This document shows, piece after piece, positions 7,443 through 16,971 of a DNA stretch of 42,882 nt. This DNA is from a virus. The first letter of the stretch is position 1; every line of letters starts with the position of its first letter. The position numbers were made by a program, and so were the translations under genes. Where the stretch lies: the IMG/VR virus record IMGVR_UViG_3300045950_000316, positions 1-42,882 of that record, one strand, 5' to 3'. The notes under the pieces are model-generated. The model made no database searches, was not told where the DNA came from, and saw only the letters and a list, made by a program, of their open reading frames with translations.

Positions 7443-7978
7443 GCCTCGTTACCGTAGTGGGAGGATCGCGGTCAAACAGCTTCATAACCGTGTCGGAAGC
7501 CACGTCTCTCCTGTCCGCATCCCCAGTGGACACTACTGGATGGTCATCGTTGGCGTCTTCAGCCAAAGAGCAACGACTGATACTCGCGGCGAGATCAATG
7601 GCCACTCTCTCATTCCGAGGATACCAGGTATATGAGGAGCAAGCTCTCTGCTTTCCCCGGACCTGTCAGTCGGACGTCTCCATCATCCCCACGAACGTGA
7701 AGGAAGCTCAGGCCTTGATCGCATGGCTCGTCATCCACAGAGGCCTCGCGAGCTTAAGCTTACCCAATGAAGGAACGTCGGGATCACCGGTGACGAGCGT
7801 TTCCCTCGGCGGATTGCTCAGCGTGAGTTTCGCGACGAGTCCCACTCCCAAAGGATCGTCTCTCGATGAGGCGGTTTCATCCGAGTATTTCCCCATCTAT
7901 ATGGCGCTTGCCGAGTACCTGGCGCCTGTGCGGATCATGAACGGCGATCGCCCGGTAAAACTCCCCAAGGTAGCGTAA
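7439..7978 (+). CDS. head-tail connector, DnaT-like (neck) family
   Basis: The product has 179 residues. The N-terminus (SNSFITVSEATSLLSASP, then TTGWSSLASSAKEQRLILA) and the following QALCFPR motif match a family that databases label DnaT-like ssDNA-binding but that regularly lies between the capsid and tail genes of phages. By position it is an adaptor of the connector rather than a replication protein. It starts by an ATGA overlap with the previous gene and its stop shares one base with the next ATG (TAATG). It shows a Gly/Ser-rich loop near residues 110-140 (GTSGSPVTSVSLGG). Confidence 0.65.
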   Translation: MSLVTVVGGSRSNSFITVSEATSLLSASPVDTTGWSSLASSAKEQRLILAARSMATLSFRGYQVYEEQALCFPRTCQSDVSIIPTNVKEAQALIAWLVIHRGLASLSLPNEGTSGSPVTSVSLGGLLSVSFATSPTPKGSSLDEAVSSEYFPIYMALAEYLAPVRIMNGDRPVKLPKVA

Positions 7979-8355
7979 TGGGATTCTTCAAGTCCATAAA
8001 ACGTCCCATCAATAAGGTCCTGGACGATTTGTTCAATGACGAGGATCTCAGGACTTCCATCACGTACAAGAAGAAGACGGGCGCTCACTGGGATGACGAT
8101 CTCCAACGGAATGTGGCGACGGAAGAAAGTTATACGATTTTCGCGATCATGCTGAAGCATAGCTGGAAATCCGTGGAATGGTCCAAGTCCGCGAGCGTGC
8201 AGGTAGGCGACAGGCTCTACATGATCCGATACAAGGACGCTCCCGCGGACCTCAGCATAAACGACGTCATAGTTCATGGGGACCAGACTCTCGATATCAA
8301 AGCCATAGATCCGATTTTTGCCTTCGCGTACTCCATTACGGTTGAGGGCGGCTGA
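7978..8355 (+). CDS. putative head closure / head-tail adaptor protein
   Basis: The product has 125 residues. A helical N-terminus (FFKSIKRPINKVLDDLF) precedes a beta-rich body with KSVEWSKSASVQVGDRLYMI, a pattern common to small barrel-like head-closure proteins that seal the portal after packaging. The assignment comes from position between the connector and the gp10-like gene, not from a diagnostic motif. Translation is coupled at both ends: it shares one base with the stop upstream, and its TGA overlaps the next ATG (CTGATGA). Confidence 0.6.
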   Translation: MGFFKSIKRPINKVLDDLFNDEDLRTSITYKKKTGAHWDDDLQRNVATEESYTIFAIMLKHSWKSVEWSKSASVQVGDRLYMIRYKDAPADLSINDVIVHGDQTLDIKAIDPIFAFAYSITVEGG

Positions 8356-8837
8356 TGACCGACGTCGCGATCAAAGTCGTCATACAGAACGAAGATGCGC
8401 TCAAGAATCTCGTGACCCTTGTCCCTGAGGCTGCGGAACGAGCCCTCAATGACTACATCCGGACCGTCAAGGCGCGAGTTCTGGATCGAACGCCCGTCGG
8501 TCAAAAGTACAAGAAAGCCGAGAAAACCAAGGCCGGAAAGCCTATGAAAGGTCCCCGAGGAAAAGGGAGACACGTTGCTTCCGGCAATCTCTGGAGGTCA
8601 TGGAAGGTAGCCTCTCTCGGTTTGGGCGCGGTTTCCGTCTACACCGACGTTCCGTACGCTGACGTTCTCGAAGAAGGAAAGTATCCCGGTATCGGTCCTC
8701 GCACAGCTTCCGGTCCTGGCGGAATCTATTCCAAGCAGGCGGTAGGCGGCATCCTGGGTCCCCTTCTTGAGGACAAGGAATTGATGGACGGTATGGTCAA
8801 TCGCCTCATCAAGGAGATCACGAATAGCTTCACATGA
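8355..8837 (+). CDS. HK97 gp10-like tail completion protein
   Basis: The product has 160 residues. The sequence has the expected order for the gp10-like family: an N-terminal helix (AAERALNDYIRTVKARVLDRTPV), the conserved RTPVG turn, a basic loop (KKAEKTKAGKPMKGPRGKG), then SGNLWRSWKVASLG and a PYADVLEEGKY motif that corresponds to the family's YAxxvEfGt signature. Such proteins link the head connector with the tail tube. The gene overlaps both neighbours by a few bases. Confidence 0.75.
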   Translation: MTDVAIKVVIQNEDALKNLVTLVPEAAERALNDYIRTVKARVLDRTPVGQKYKKAEKTKAGKPMKGPRGKGRHVASGNLWRSWKVASLGLGAVSVYTDVPYADVLEEGKYPGIGPRTASGPGGIYSKQAVGGILGPLLEDKELMDGMVNRLIKEITNSFT

Positions 8838-9271
8838 AAGAACGGGAAGACATCATCAGCTCCATCCAGAAGAACCTCTGGGAGATCGAAGGCGTGAAGC
8901 TTGTGGAGCGCAACTTACGGGAAATGGCCGTACTCAAGCAGTTCCCGTCCGTCTTTCTCATTGATCGCGGGGATGACGTGGAGGCGCCTATGACGAGGCC
9001 GGTCCCTGAGTACAGACGAGTATGGTCCCTCTGCATCGCCTCCATCATCCAAGGGACCTCAGATGAGGCGGCGATCCAGGAATTGGCCGAGTTTCAGAAG
9101 AACGTGAAGCTTGCGGTGTACAAGACCAACAAGACGGTAGGACGGTTATACAAGGGATACATTACCGAGACGTCAATTGAGCCGGTAGTGTTTCTCTCCA
9201 TCGGAAATTGCGTTGTCGCCCAGGGGATCGATTTCGAGATCCACTACGTAGAGAGCCTGTCCAGCCGGTAA
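8834..9271 (+). CDS. putative tail terminator protein
   Basis: The product has 145 residues and overlaps the gp10-like gene by 4 bases (ATGA). An N-terminal helix (REDIISSIQKNLWEIEGV) is followed by PSVFLIDRGDDVE, RVWSLCIASII and a C-terminal strand region. This mixed alpha/beta layout and its place just before the tail tube gene fit the tail-terminator family (lambda gpU type), which caps the growing tail. No catalytic motif is expected or seen. The identification is by length and synteny. Confidence 0.6.
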   Translation: MKEREDIISSIQKNLWEIEGVKLVERNLREMAVLKQFPSVFLIDRGDDVEAPMTRPVPEYRRVWSLCIASIIQGTSDEAAIQELAEFQKNVKLAVYKTNKTVGRLYKGYITETSIEPVVFLSIGNCVVAQGIDFEIHYVESLSSR

Positions 9272-9319
9272 TCACTCATCCGCCCTCTTCTCCCAATTAC
9301 TACATACGGAGGAATCGCT

Positions 9320-9862
9320 ATGCCCGTAAAAGTGACTCACGATACGGAATTGTACCAACTCAACGGAGGTATCCTCTATCTTGCGCTGTGGGATGGATCT
9401 ACTCCACCTGGGGAACTGGATTATTACGATGTGGGCAACTGTCCCGAGTTCTCCTTTTCCGTGGATATCAAGAAACTGGATATCTACAGTTTCCGAGGAA
9501 AGACCAAGGTCAAAGACAAGAGCGTCATCATGGAAACCGGGTACAAGCTGAAGTTCAAGCTGAACGAGCCGTCCCTGGTGAACCTGGCCACGTGGGTTCG
9601 AGGAACCGTGAGCGGCAACACCATTCACGGTTTGCAGGCCTCTCAGAAAGAGTACGCGGTGAAGTTCATCGAAGACAGCTACATCGGAGAGAATAAAGAG
9701 TACTACTTCCGGCGCTGTGACCTTTCCGGATCAGGTGATTTCAACCTGATATCCCTTGAGAAAGAGAAAGAGATGACCTTCGAGGGAGAGGGACTTTCCG
9801 ACGACGCGAATCATCCCACTTCCCCGTTGTTCGATATCATCGTCGTTCCCACATCTTCGTAA
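9320..9862 (+). CDS. major tail tube protein
   Basis: The product has 180 residues with a strong GGAGG 8 bases before the ATG. It is beta-rich with VGNCPEFSFSVDIKKLDIYS and KDKSVIMETGYKLKFKLNEP, features of tail tube proteins that form stacked hexamers: an early strand pair with a hairpin between, a central helix (EPSLVNLATWV) and a C-terminal EMTFEGEGLSDD element. It lies between the tail terminator and the chaperone pair, the standard position. No sheath-like gene precedes it, supporting a non-contractile tail. Confidence 0.8.
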   Translation: MPVKVTHDTELYQLNGGILYLALWDGSTPPGELDYYDVGNCPEFSFSVDIKKLDIYSFRGKTKVKDKSVIMETGYKLKFKLNEPSLVNLATWVRGTVSGNTIHGLQASQKEYAVKFIEDSYIGENKEYYFRRCDLSGSGDFNLISLEKEKEMTFEGEGLSDDANHPTSPLFDIIVVPTSS

Positions 9863-9970
9863 TCAATCGTGAGGGGAGCCCTTCTGAGCTCCTCGCTACA
9901 ATCGAACTCCTACCTGCAATTTGCTCTTAACCGCAGCGCCGGTGAGACGGCGTAATGTCAGGGAGAACAG
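9863..9970 (+). other. 108-base intergenic region with hairpins
   Basis: After the tail tube gene there is an imperfect stem between GAGGGGAGC (from about 9872) and GAGCTCCTC (to about 9893). A small clean hairpin follows, with CGCCG (9937-9941) pairing with CGGCG (9948-9952). No T-run follows. The RBS of the next gene (GGGAGA) ends the region. The hairpins might reduce read-through from the highly expressed tube gene into the chaperones. Confidence 0.35.
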
Positions 9971-10345
9971 ATGCCCAAAGAAGCCAAACCTACCAATTTA
10001 GAGAAGGTCTTTCCGGACAAGAGGCTCACGGTTGACGGCTTGACCGTTACGGTGAAGCCCTTGTCAATGGAAGACATACCCTCAGTCGCGGGTTCCATCG
10101 TACGAATCATCGAGCTCAAGTCCCAGGGCAAGTCCGACCAGGAAATCGGTCTCACCGCGATCAATGACATCTTCGCGATCATCAAGCTGTGCGTGGATAT
10201 CCCTCTCAAGGATATCCCGGGCTTTTTGACGCCGACCATTATTCGCATCGTTCTCAAACAGAATATCACTGAGGACCTCGTGGGGGAGTACGGCGCCCTG
10301 CTGGACGACGTAGTGGCCGCGTTCAACCTTCAGGGCAGAGTTTGA
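9971..10345 (+). CDS. tail assembly chaperone (gpG-like)
   Basis: The product has 124 residues and lies between the tail tube and tape measure genes, where the tail assembly chaperone pair is found in nearly all long-tailed phages. The fold looks right: a short N-terminal beta part (RLTVDGLTVTVKPLSMEDI) and then an all-helical body. The stop overlaps the next ATG (TGATG). The -1 frame is open from 10273 through the next gene and crosses a run of five G (10282-10286), so a gpGT fusion by -1 slippage is possible. Confidence 0.7.
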   Translation: MPKEAKPTNLEKVFPDKRLTVDGLTVTVKPLSMEDIPSVAGSIVRIIELKSQGKSDQEIGLTAINDIFAIIKLCVDIPLKDIPGFLTPTIIRIVLKQNITEDLVGEYGALLDDVVAAFNLQGRV

Positions 10346-10602
10346 TGGACGTATTGGGCGACTGTTGCGCCACATTGATCAATCACGGTCATCCCAGGTC
10401 GGAGGTGGCGAAGTACTCGGTGTCCACCCTGTTCTTTCTTCTGAACAACCTGGCCAAGGTCAAGTACGGCGCTGAGGAAAAGCCTTCTGAAAAGGCCTAT
10501 TCCTCGTATCCCATTGAAAGGCGATCCGATCATGGGGCGAAGGGCCACACGATACGAATTCAGGGAGGAGCCTCCGACAGAGAGAGTTTCCTAGATGGCT
10601 GA
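10345..10602 (+). CDS. tail assembly chaperone, second part (gpT-like)
   Basis: The product has 85 residues if started at ATG 10345; an adjacent TTG at 10342 is a weaker option. It reads in the -1 frame relative to the gene before it and overlaps the tape measure start by 8 bases. It contains a Cys-rich beginning (GDCCATLINHG), a helical core (YSVSTLFFLLNNLAKVKYG) and a polar tail. In lambda-type phages the corresponding T segment is made only as a G-T frameshift fusion that binds the tape measure. Here either independent coupled initiation or frameshift is possible. Confidence 0.65.
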   Translation: MDVLGDCCATLINHGHPRSEVAKYSVSTLFFLLNNLAKVKYGAEEKPSEKAYSSYPIERRSDHGAKGHTIRIQGGASDRESFLDG

Positions 10603-13600
10603 CGTACGACTGCAATTGATCATTCAAGCGATTGACCAGGCCGGTACTATCCTCAAAAGCGTCAAATCCCAGGTTGATAGTGTTGGGGACGCTGCCAGGG
10701 CCGTAGGACAACGCGCGGATGAAATGGGGAATCGCCTGAAAGCAGGGCTTGACCGGGCCGGTGAAGCCGCTCAGGAAATCGGAAACCGATTCGGAGATAT
10801 CGGATCGACCCTGTCCGAAGCAGGACTTGCCTTGACAGGCCTGGGAGCTTCCATGTCCGCTCCTTTTGTTCTGGGAGTGAAAGCGGCGGGAGCGTACGAG
10901 CGGCAGATCAATACCATCAAGGCTGTGGTTGACAATATTACTTCCGAGCAATTAGCGAACGTTCAGAAGGTCACGAGAGAAATTGCGGCCACAAGCCAAT
11001 TCGGCCCTACTCAGGTCGCGGAGGGTATGGTCCAGTTGGCGAAGGCGGGATACGACGCTGCGCAACAGACTGCAGCCATCGGGCCCGTGCTTCAGCTTGC
11101 TGCCGCCGAGGGTCGGAGGACCGGTGAGACTGCAGAGGACCTCGTTAATATCCTGGGAGCCTTCGGACTGGGAGCGGACGGAGCTTCCCTAGCGGCTGAC
11201 GTTCTAGCCAAAACCTCCAATGAAACCACCACTTCTATGGCAGAGTTGGCTCAGGGGCTCAAATTTGTAGGCCCTCTCGCGAAAAGTATCGGCATGTCTT
11301 TTGAGGAGGTCAACGGGTATCTCGGTATCTTCTCCAATAACGGTATCAAAGGAGCGATGGCCGGCACCGCTCTCCGCTCTATCATTGCGCGGCTATCAGA
11401 TCCGACCAACGAAGCCAAGACCGCGTTGGCCTCTTTAAATGTGGAAATCGTCAAGAGCAAGGACGGTAACGTGGATATAGCGGCCACGTTTCAGAAATTG
11501 CATGACGCGGGCATGACCGGCGCTCAGGCGATGGCCATCTTCGGTCAGGAATCTTCCAGTGTCGCTACGATTATCGCAACTCAGGGCGATAAGATCCAGG
11601 AGCTCATGGAGAAGAATCGTAACGCCCAAGGATCATTGAAAGCCTTCTCGGATACCGTTAATTCCGGTCTCGTCGCATCATTCGACAAATTCACCTCAGC
11701 CATACAGCGTCTGCTGATTTCGTTCGGAGCTCCGTTTCTTGACGCGTTAACGTCAGGCATTCAAGGAATTTCCTCATTCGTCAATTACCTTGCGAGCTTT
11801 GCCGAGGAACATCCCAGGATAGCAGGATTCGTGGGGTTTCTCATGGGAGGGCTGGGAGTCCTCATAACTCTGTTCGGCGCTGCGTCCATTGTAGCCGGAG
11901 GCCTTGTCTTAGGCGTAGGAGCTTTAACTCGCGCGTGGCAACTGCTTGTTCAAGCGAAGCAAGCCGGAATCGCCAACACGCTGCAAACGGTGCAGGCGTT
12001 ACGTCAGGAATCCCAGGCAATCACTGAGAACACGGCTGCCGTAGAAAAACAGACACAGGCCCAGCAAAAGTCCGGATCAAAACTATCAGGCTCTGGACGC
12101 ATGGCTATGGGAATCGGAGCCGCTGCGGTAACCGCGGTAACAGCGTCAGCTTCAGGAGCGGACGCGTCAACGGTAGCCCTTGACGCAGGGCTTGCCCTTG
12201 CGGTCGTTCACATTGACAAGATTATCTCCGGTATCGGCGCGCTCATTTCTTATACGGCATCAGCATTCGGCAAGGTCTTTCCACTCCTGACCTCTCTCTA
12301 CGCGTCCGCAGCTTCTGCGGTAGGCTCATTGGCTTCATCAGCCGCAACCGCGCTCGGAGGACTTACTGCGGCGGGTCTCGCGACCGTTGGCGCTGTAGGA
12401 GCAGCTATCGGAGGAGTCATTGCTGCAGGGGTCGTATGGATCGGAGGCTGGAGGCGCGACGCAAAAGCGCTTGAAGCCGAAGCGGAAGCAAACGCAAAGA
12501 AACTGTTGGACAAAGCGGGAGCCGCCGGATTCAACCCTGACGTCGCTCCAACCGCCTTCAAAAAAGAGGAAAACCAAGGAACGTCATCTTCTCAACTCAT
12601 TGAGATGCGAAAGAATGAGACGATCGCTCTGGAAGGGTATCTGGGAAAAGTCGAGGAAGCCCGAGCCAAAGGCGATCAAGCGGCGGTAGATTCCGCGTAC
12701 AAGAATTTTCAGATCCAACGTCGGAAACTGAAGGGGATCACTGACGAGATCCTTCTGCGTCGAGAGAATGAAACCGCCATCAAGTCCGAACAGACCGCGA
12801 TGGAGCAGTCTCCTAATATCTTCACTCAGGCGGCGTCGAAGTTCCTTGGATTCGAAGAGAGAATCAAGGCAGTCAAGGATGTCCAGGACACCCTCAATGA
12901 GGCCGCGAAGGACTACTACGCGGCGCTGAATCAGGCCTCGGAGATAGACCTTAACTATACAAGAAATCAGATCGTCGCGGAGTCGCAATCCGCAGAAATG
13001 GCCGCGGTAAGGATAGCCGACGCTGAATCGAAAGCCGCCTCAGAGAAGATCGACCATGCGCGGAGAGAGTTCACGGAGAAGAAGGCCTTCCGAGAATCCG
13101 CGTACGCTGCGAATATGGCGGAGATGGAGAAGAAACTCCAAGCGGAAAAGGGCAACGCCAATGAAATAGAAAAGATCCTCAAGCAGAGGCAGGACATAGA
13201 GAAGGCGTATCGGGAACAGTCCAAGGCCGATGAGAAAGCCCTTCGTGACACTGTCATCAATGAGATCAAGCGGGAGCAGGACGCGATCAAGTCCCTTCTG
13301 GAGACCCGAAGAAGTCTTGAGCAACAGATCCGTGACGAAGCCGTAGCAAGTCAGAAAGTCCAGCAATCCTTTACCGACAAGTCCCTTTCCGAAGTGGATC
13401 GACTCCGCTCAGGGCTGCAACAAGCCAATGACGACCTGCAACGGGCTCGCGACCTCATGCCTTCCGCTCCTGAGAAGGCCATCGAGCTGGCGAAGTCCGC
13501 TCGGCAGTCCTTCCAATCCCTTGCTCAAGACTTGTACTCCCTTCAACAGGACCTTCAGAAAACCAAGGATCGGAATACCGACATCCTCTTTGAGCTGGCA

Positions 13601-14506
13601 AAGAAGCAAGTGTCTCCGGCTGACGCGTGGGCTATGGACCTGGAGCGAGTGGCGCGCCTGATGGACCAGGCGAAGGCCTTGGAAGGGGAAGGCAAGCTCC
13701 AGGAAGCGCAGGAAGTGGCTACTACAGCAGTGCAAAAGGCTCAAGCCCTGGCTCAGGCTCCTGAAGGGATTGATTCCAAGGCAGCTCTCAGAACGGCTAC
13801 GGATTACACTACGGAGGCCGTAATTCTCGAGGAGCGGATTAAAGGCAAATCGGTTGAAGAGAAAAAGGAACTGACTACTCAGGCTGAAAAGGGGACGCAG
13901 GAAGCGAGCGAGATCATTTCCGAGGGCTGGAACAAGCTCCTGGAATTGAACGCTCGGCAACTGGAGACTCATCAGAATCAACTGAAAACCCTGGAAGAGA
14001 TCCGTGAGAAATTGGGAGGGGTGGAAAAGCCTTCGGAAAACACCGTCAGGGAATCAAAGACTGATACCAAGACCGCGGAGTCAGTGGTGAAGCTCGATCA
14101 GGAACGCCTTATCAAAACTGCTCCTTTTGACGAGAAGAAAATAGAGGCTCCGGCGGTCCCCAGTCCAATTGTTCCCTCACCTGCGTCCGCTCCCGCTCAG
14201 GAAGGAATGATTTCCACCTTGGCGGGGATCATTCCCAGCCTGGGCGGTTTTATGGAGCAGTCGCTGGCTTCCATGATCAGCTCCATCAGTGAGACCGCTC
14301 TGAGCGCTTTATCAGGGCTTTCCGCTCAAACAGAAAGCAGTCAAATGATCCGAGATCAGGTGGGAGCTCTGGGCCAGGTGGTTCAGACCCTGTCAGGAGC
14401 TGTGGAAAAGCTCTCCCATGCGGCTGACAAACCCAACAAACTCGATGTGAGCATTCATACTGACCGCGGCGGTGTCTCCGGCGCTGAAGTCGCGAGGGCT
14501 TACTAA
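10595..14506 (+). CDS. tail tape measure protein
   Basis: The product has 1303 residues, the longest gene in the window. The N-terminus is a coiled coil (about 1-70) followed by a TP901-type tape-measure core (about 85-350) with FGPTQVAEGMVQLAKAGYD and GLKFVGPLAKSIGMSFEEVN. Hydrophobic Gly/Ala-rich segments at about 405-450 and 500-615 could cross the host membrane during DNA entry. The rest, about 620-1250, is long charged coiled coil. Tape measure proteins set tail length and help DNA ejection. The length implies a tail of the order of 200 nm by the usual length rule. No lysozyme or peptidase domain was recognised. Confidence 0.9.
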   Translation: MADVRLQLIIQAIDQAGTILKSVKSQVDSVGDAARAVGQRADEMGNRLKAGLDRAGEAAQEIGNRFGDIGSTLSEAGLALTGLGASMSAPFVLGVKAAGAYERQINTIKAVVDNITSEQLANVQKVTREIAATSQFGPTQVAEGMVQLAKAGYDAAQQTAAIGPVLQLAAAEGRRTGETAEDLVNILGAFGLGADGASLAADVLAKTSNETTTSMAELAQGLKFVGPLAKSIGMSFEEVNGYLGIFSNNGIKGAMAGTALRSIIARLSDPTNEAKTALASLNVEIVKSKDGNVDIAATFQKLHDAGMTGAQAMAIFGQESSSVATIIATQGDKIQELMEKNRNAQGSLKAFSDTVNSGLVASFDKFTSAIQRLLISFGAPFLDALTSGIQGISSFVNYLASFAEEHPRIAGFVGFLMGGLGVLITLFGAASIVAGGLVLGVGALTRAWQLLVQAKQAGIANTLQTVQALRQESQAITENTAAVEKQTQAQQKSGSKLSGSGRMAMGIGAAAVTAVTASASGADASTVALDAGLALAVVHIDKIISGIGALISYTASAFGKVFPLLTSLYASAASAVGSLASSAATALGGLTAAGLATVGAVGAAIGGVIAAGVVWIGGWRRDAKALEAEAEANAKKLLDKAGAAGFNPDVAPTAFKKEENQGTSSSQLIEMRKNETIALEGYLGKVEEARAKGDQAAVDSAYKNFQIQRRKLKGITDEILLRRENETAIKSEQTAMEQSPNIFTQAASKFLGFEERIKAVKDVQDTLNEAAKDYYAALNQASEIDLNYTRNQIVAESQSAEMAAVRIADAESKAASEKIDHARREFTEKKAFRESAYAANMAEMEKKLQAEKGNANEIEKILKQRQDIEKAYREQSKADEKALRDTVINEIKREQDAIKSLLETRRSLEQQIRDEAVASQKVQQSFTDKSLSEVDRLRSGLQQANDDLQRARDLMPSAPEKAIELAKSARQSFQSLAQDLYSLQQDLQKTKDRNTDILFELAKKQVSPADAWAMDLERVARLMDQAKALEGEGKLQEAQEVATTAVQKAQALAQAPEGIDSKAALRTATDYTTEAVILEERIKGKSVEEKKELTTQAEKGTQEASEIISEGWNKLLELNARQLETHQNQLKTLEEIREKLGGVEKPSENTVRESKTDTKTAESVVKLDQERLIKTAPFDEKKIEAPAVPSPIVPSPASAPAQEGMISTLAGIIPSLGGFMEQSLASMISSISETALSALSGLSAQTESSQMIRDQVGALGQVVQTLSGAVEKLSHAADKPNKLDVSIHTDRGGVSGAEVARAY

Positions 14507-14886
14507 TGGCTCCCTGGGATAGCGATTCATTCCAATGGCCGCATGGACTGCGATGGCTGACCATCCATAAAGGCGGGTCCGTGGGATCGGACAAGAAGTC
14601 CTTGGACGGTTCCATTATTTCCTTCCGATTGCCTGTCAGGAACACCACCATACCGCATCGGTTCAAGGCCAGATGGGTTCCGTTGTCATTGGTGAGGCAG
14701 TTGCGAAACGGCATGAACACTCCCGGCATTTACCGGGTATACGGCATGAAATGTATCTTCCCTCCCGATGCGAATTTCGACGCCAAACCCGTGGCCGATG
14801 ATCCGGATTTCCAGGAACACTGGGTTGAGAATGAGCCTTTGGACCTCTGGGATGTGGAATTCGACGTGATTCTCATTGAGGACTGA
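14506..14886 (+). CDS. distal tail hypothetical protein
   Basis: The product has 126 residues and shares one base with the tape measure stop. It is Trp/Pro-rich with a compact beta look (FQWPHGLRWLTIHKGG, LWDVEFDVILIED). It lies where distal tail or baseplate-associated proteins are found, between tape measure and hub-like genes. There is no signal peptide and no recognised motif. Function is inferred from position only. Confidence 0.65.
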   Translation: MAPWDSDSFQWPHGLRWLTIHKGGSVGSDKKSLDGSIISFRLPVRNTTIPHRFKARWVPLSLVRQLRNGMNTPGIYRVYGMKCIFPPDANFDAKPVADDPDFQEHWVENEPLDLWDVEFDVILIED

Positions 14887-14889
14887 TAA

Positions 14890-16962
14890 TTGACTGAACC
14901 GCTCGCCAAACAATTAGAGATTCGTACGGATGTAAGACTCGGCTCCGGAGACGAACAATTTTCTCTGCAAGTGACCGGCTTCAAGTCTTCTCGGAACTCC
15001 GACACGGTGTCCGGAGACTTCCAGGTGGACATTCCGGGACCGAAGCCTGAGTTTGATTCCGCTGAGCCGTCATACGTTTTCAATCCGCAACTGGGGACGC
15101 ACACATGGACCAATGGGGGGACACCAGTAGAGATCGACCTGGTTGTAGGCGGAGAAACGTTCCCTGTGGTCCGGGACGCCCGGGTTAAATCAGCCAATGA
15201 GAACGTGAATTCCCAGGACGTGGTTTCCAGCTCCATTGCTGGGTACACGGATAATCAGACGGAAATCCTGAAGATCGCGCCTCAAAGAGACATCTACTTC
15301 GTTTCCGCAGATTGGCTCAATGAGAAATGGGGCCCTACCGGATGGAAACTCAGTGACGGCAGGCTGGTCACAGCCACTCGTGACTTGATCTCCAGTTTCA
15401 ATCGCGGGACCCCTCTCGTCGATCCGGACTTACCCAACAAGGACGCGAAGCCGGATACCTTCGAGATCATTATCAGCACGCCGACGCAACATCAAATCGG
15501 TCTGTACATCGCTCAACGGTTGGGCATGGTTCTCGTGTCCAATGTTCCCAATATGGAAATCCTGAAGGTCAGGAAACTGGAGTCGTCGAAGTCGTATTGG
15601 CAGGCCATTCAAGACCTATACGCGATCTGGAACGCTGAATTTAAGCTGGTGAAGAAAAATGAGAAGGTCTATCTTTACGTCATCGACGTGTGCGGCGAGT
15701 CGGCTACACTTCAAAGAATGGGCTCTCTGAAGGTCCCTCCGGGAATCCTTGAAGCAAAGGGGCATAACGAGCAGCGGAGCGACGTTCAGACAATCAACCA
15801 CGTTCAAATCAAGGGAGCGAAACGAAAGCTCAGACATCAGACCTTCAAGAATTTCGGCATGAGCACGGTCAAGACGCTGAAACTCTCTCCCATGACCCTC
15901 AGTGAGGACAAGGTCATGTCGTACATCTCCTCATACGAAGAGGGGTACGACATGAAACAGAAAGGTGAGTATCACAAAGGATTTGATTCTCCCAACGCGA
16001 AGAACATCGATATCCCCAAGTTCGAGCATTGCACGGACTACTATCACATCAATAAGCGTGACCCTTCCAAATGGATTCTCGTGAGGGAAGAGCGGGCCAA
16101 ATACAGCCATTTCGGTGAGATTCTCTCACGGGTGAGCATCGAGCACAAGTATGCGGCTGGATACAAGCTTGTACAGACCATCGAGCGGGAATACGGGTGG
16201 CTCCAGTGGCCTGGTCAGCCCTTTGAACGATTTGAGAATCACACGAATCGCATCATTTTGCAGGATGAGATCATTGCGGACGTAAACGTGGCGTCAAAAG
16301 TGGAAATCGTGGAGCAGCTCATCCTTGTGGAGCGCATGATAGACCGGCAATCCGGCGAAGAGTATTACGCGGCGGCAAAACCGTTGAATCAGGCTACCCT
16401 GGAGAGGGCGGTTCAACAGACTCCCCGGACTCGTCAGGAAGTCATCGAGATGACCACCAAGACGAAGCATAACAACATCAACCGGGTGACCCCTCAGGTC
16501 CTGCGCCAGATCGAGGTGGAGTACGACCGCATTTCCGGAACGTCCACCACACGCAGCGATATTATCGCGAACCCGTTCAAGGGCGACAAAGGCGATAGTG
16601 AGGAATCGCAGTACACCAAGGACTTCTATGATGGGGCCGGGCCGTACCTGCCCGCTCTCGTGATCGAGCATCCGGACATCAACAGCGACGCTCTGGCTCA
16701 ACAAGTCGCACATCGCGTATTCGCCAAGAACAAGAAGGACAGAAGGCCGGAGGCCGTTATCTCACTGACGTGCCTGGTTCCGCTCCCCATTCTCTCAACG
16801 GACATGACCGTCACCATCGAGGACATTCCGTATCATGCCCTGAATCGAGGACTTTGGGAAGACCGGGTCATTCCCGGAGGAACGTACGTCCTGAAGAAAA
16901 TAACCATCGGCGCCGACTCAAACGGGCCAAACCAGACATTGGAGCTGTCAAACAGCATCTAA
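14890..16962 (+). CDS. large tail-tip / hub-like protein
   Basis: The product has 690 residues with a TTG start 3 bases after the previous stop; no other in-frame start fits the spacing as well, though the SD is weak. It is beta-rich at the N-terminus. The middle (about 190-260) carries a helical element (HQIGLYIAQRLGMVLVS, then YWQAIQDLYAIWNAEF) that resembles the adhesin/hub domain of phage baseplate proteins, where such segments bind a second hub protein. The C-terminal third is again beta-rich. Position after the tape measure supports a tail-tip hub. Enzymatic motifs were not seen. Confidence 0.6.
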   Translation: MTEPLAKQLEIRTDVRLGSGDEQFSLQVTGFKSSRNSDTVSGDFQVDIPGPKPEFDSAEPSYVFNPQLGTHTWTNGGTPVEIDLVVGGETFPVVRDARVKSANENVNSQDVVSSSIAGYTDNQTEILKIAPQRDIYFVSADWLNEKWGPTGWKLSDGRLVTATRDLISSFNRGTPLVDPDLPNKDAKPDTFEIIISTPTQHQIGLYIAQRLGMVLVSNVPNMEILKVRKLESSKSYWQAIQDLYAIWNAEFKLVKKNEKVYLYVIDVCGESATLQRMGSLKVPPGILEAKGHNEQRSDVQTINHVQIKGAKRKLRHQTFKNFGMSTVKTLKLSPMTLSEDKVMSYISSYEEGYDMKQKGEYHKGFDSPNAKNIDIPKFEHCTDYYHINKRDPSKWILVREERAKYSHFGEILSRVSIEHKYAAGYKLVQTIEREYGWLQWPGQPFERFENHTNRIILQDEIIADVNVASKVEIVEQLILVERMIDRQSGEEYYAAAKPLNQATLERAVQQTPRTRQEVIEMTTKTKHNNINRVTPQVLRQIEVEYDRISGTSTTRSDIIANPFKGDKGDSEESQYTKDFYDGAGPYLPALVIEHPDINSDALAQQVAHRVFAKNKKDRRPEAVISLTCLVPLPILSTDMTVTIEDIPYHALNRGLWEDRVIPGGTYVLKKITIGADSNGPNQTLELSNSI

Positions 16963-16971
16963 AGAGGCGTG

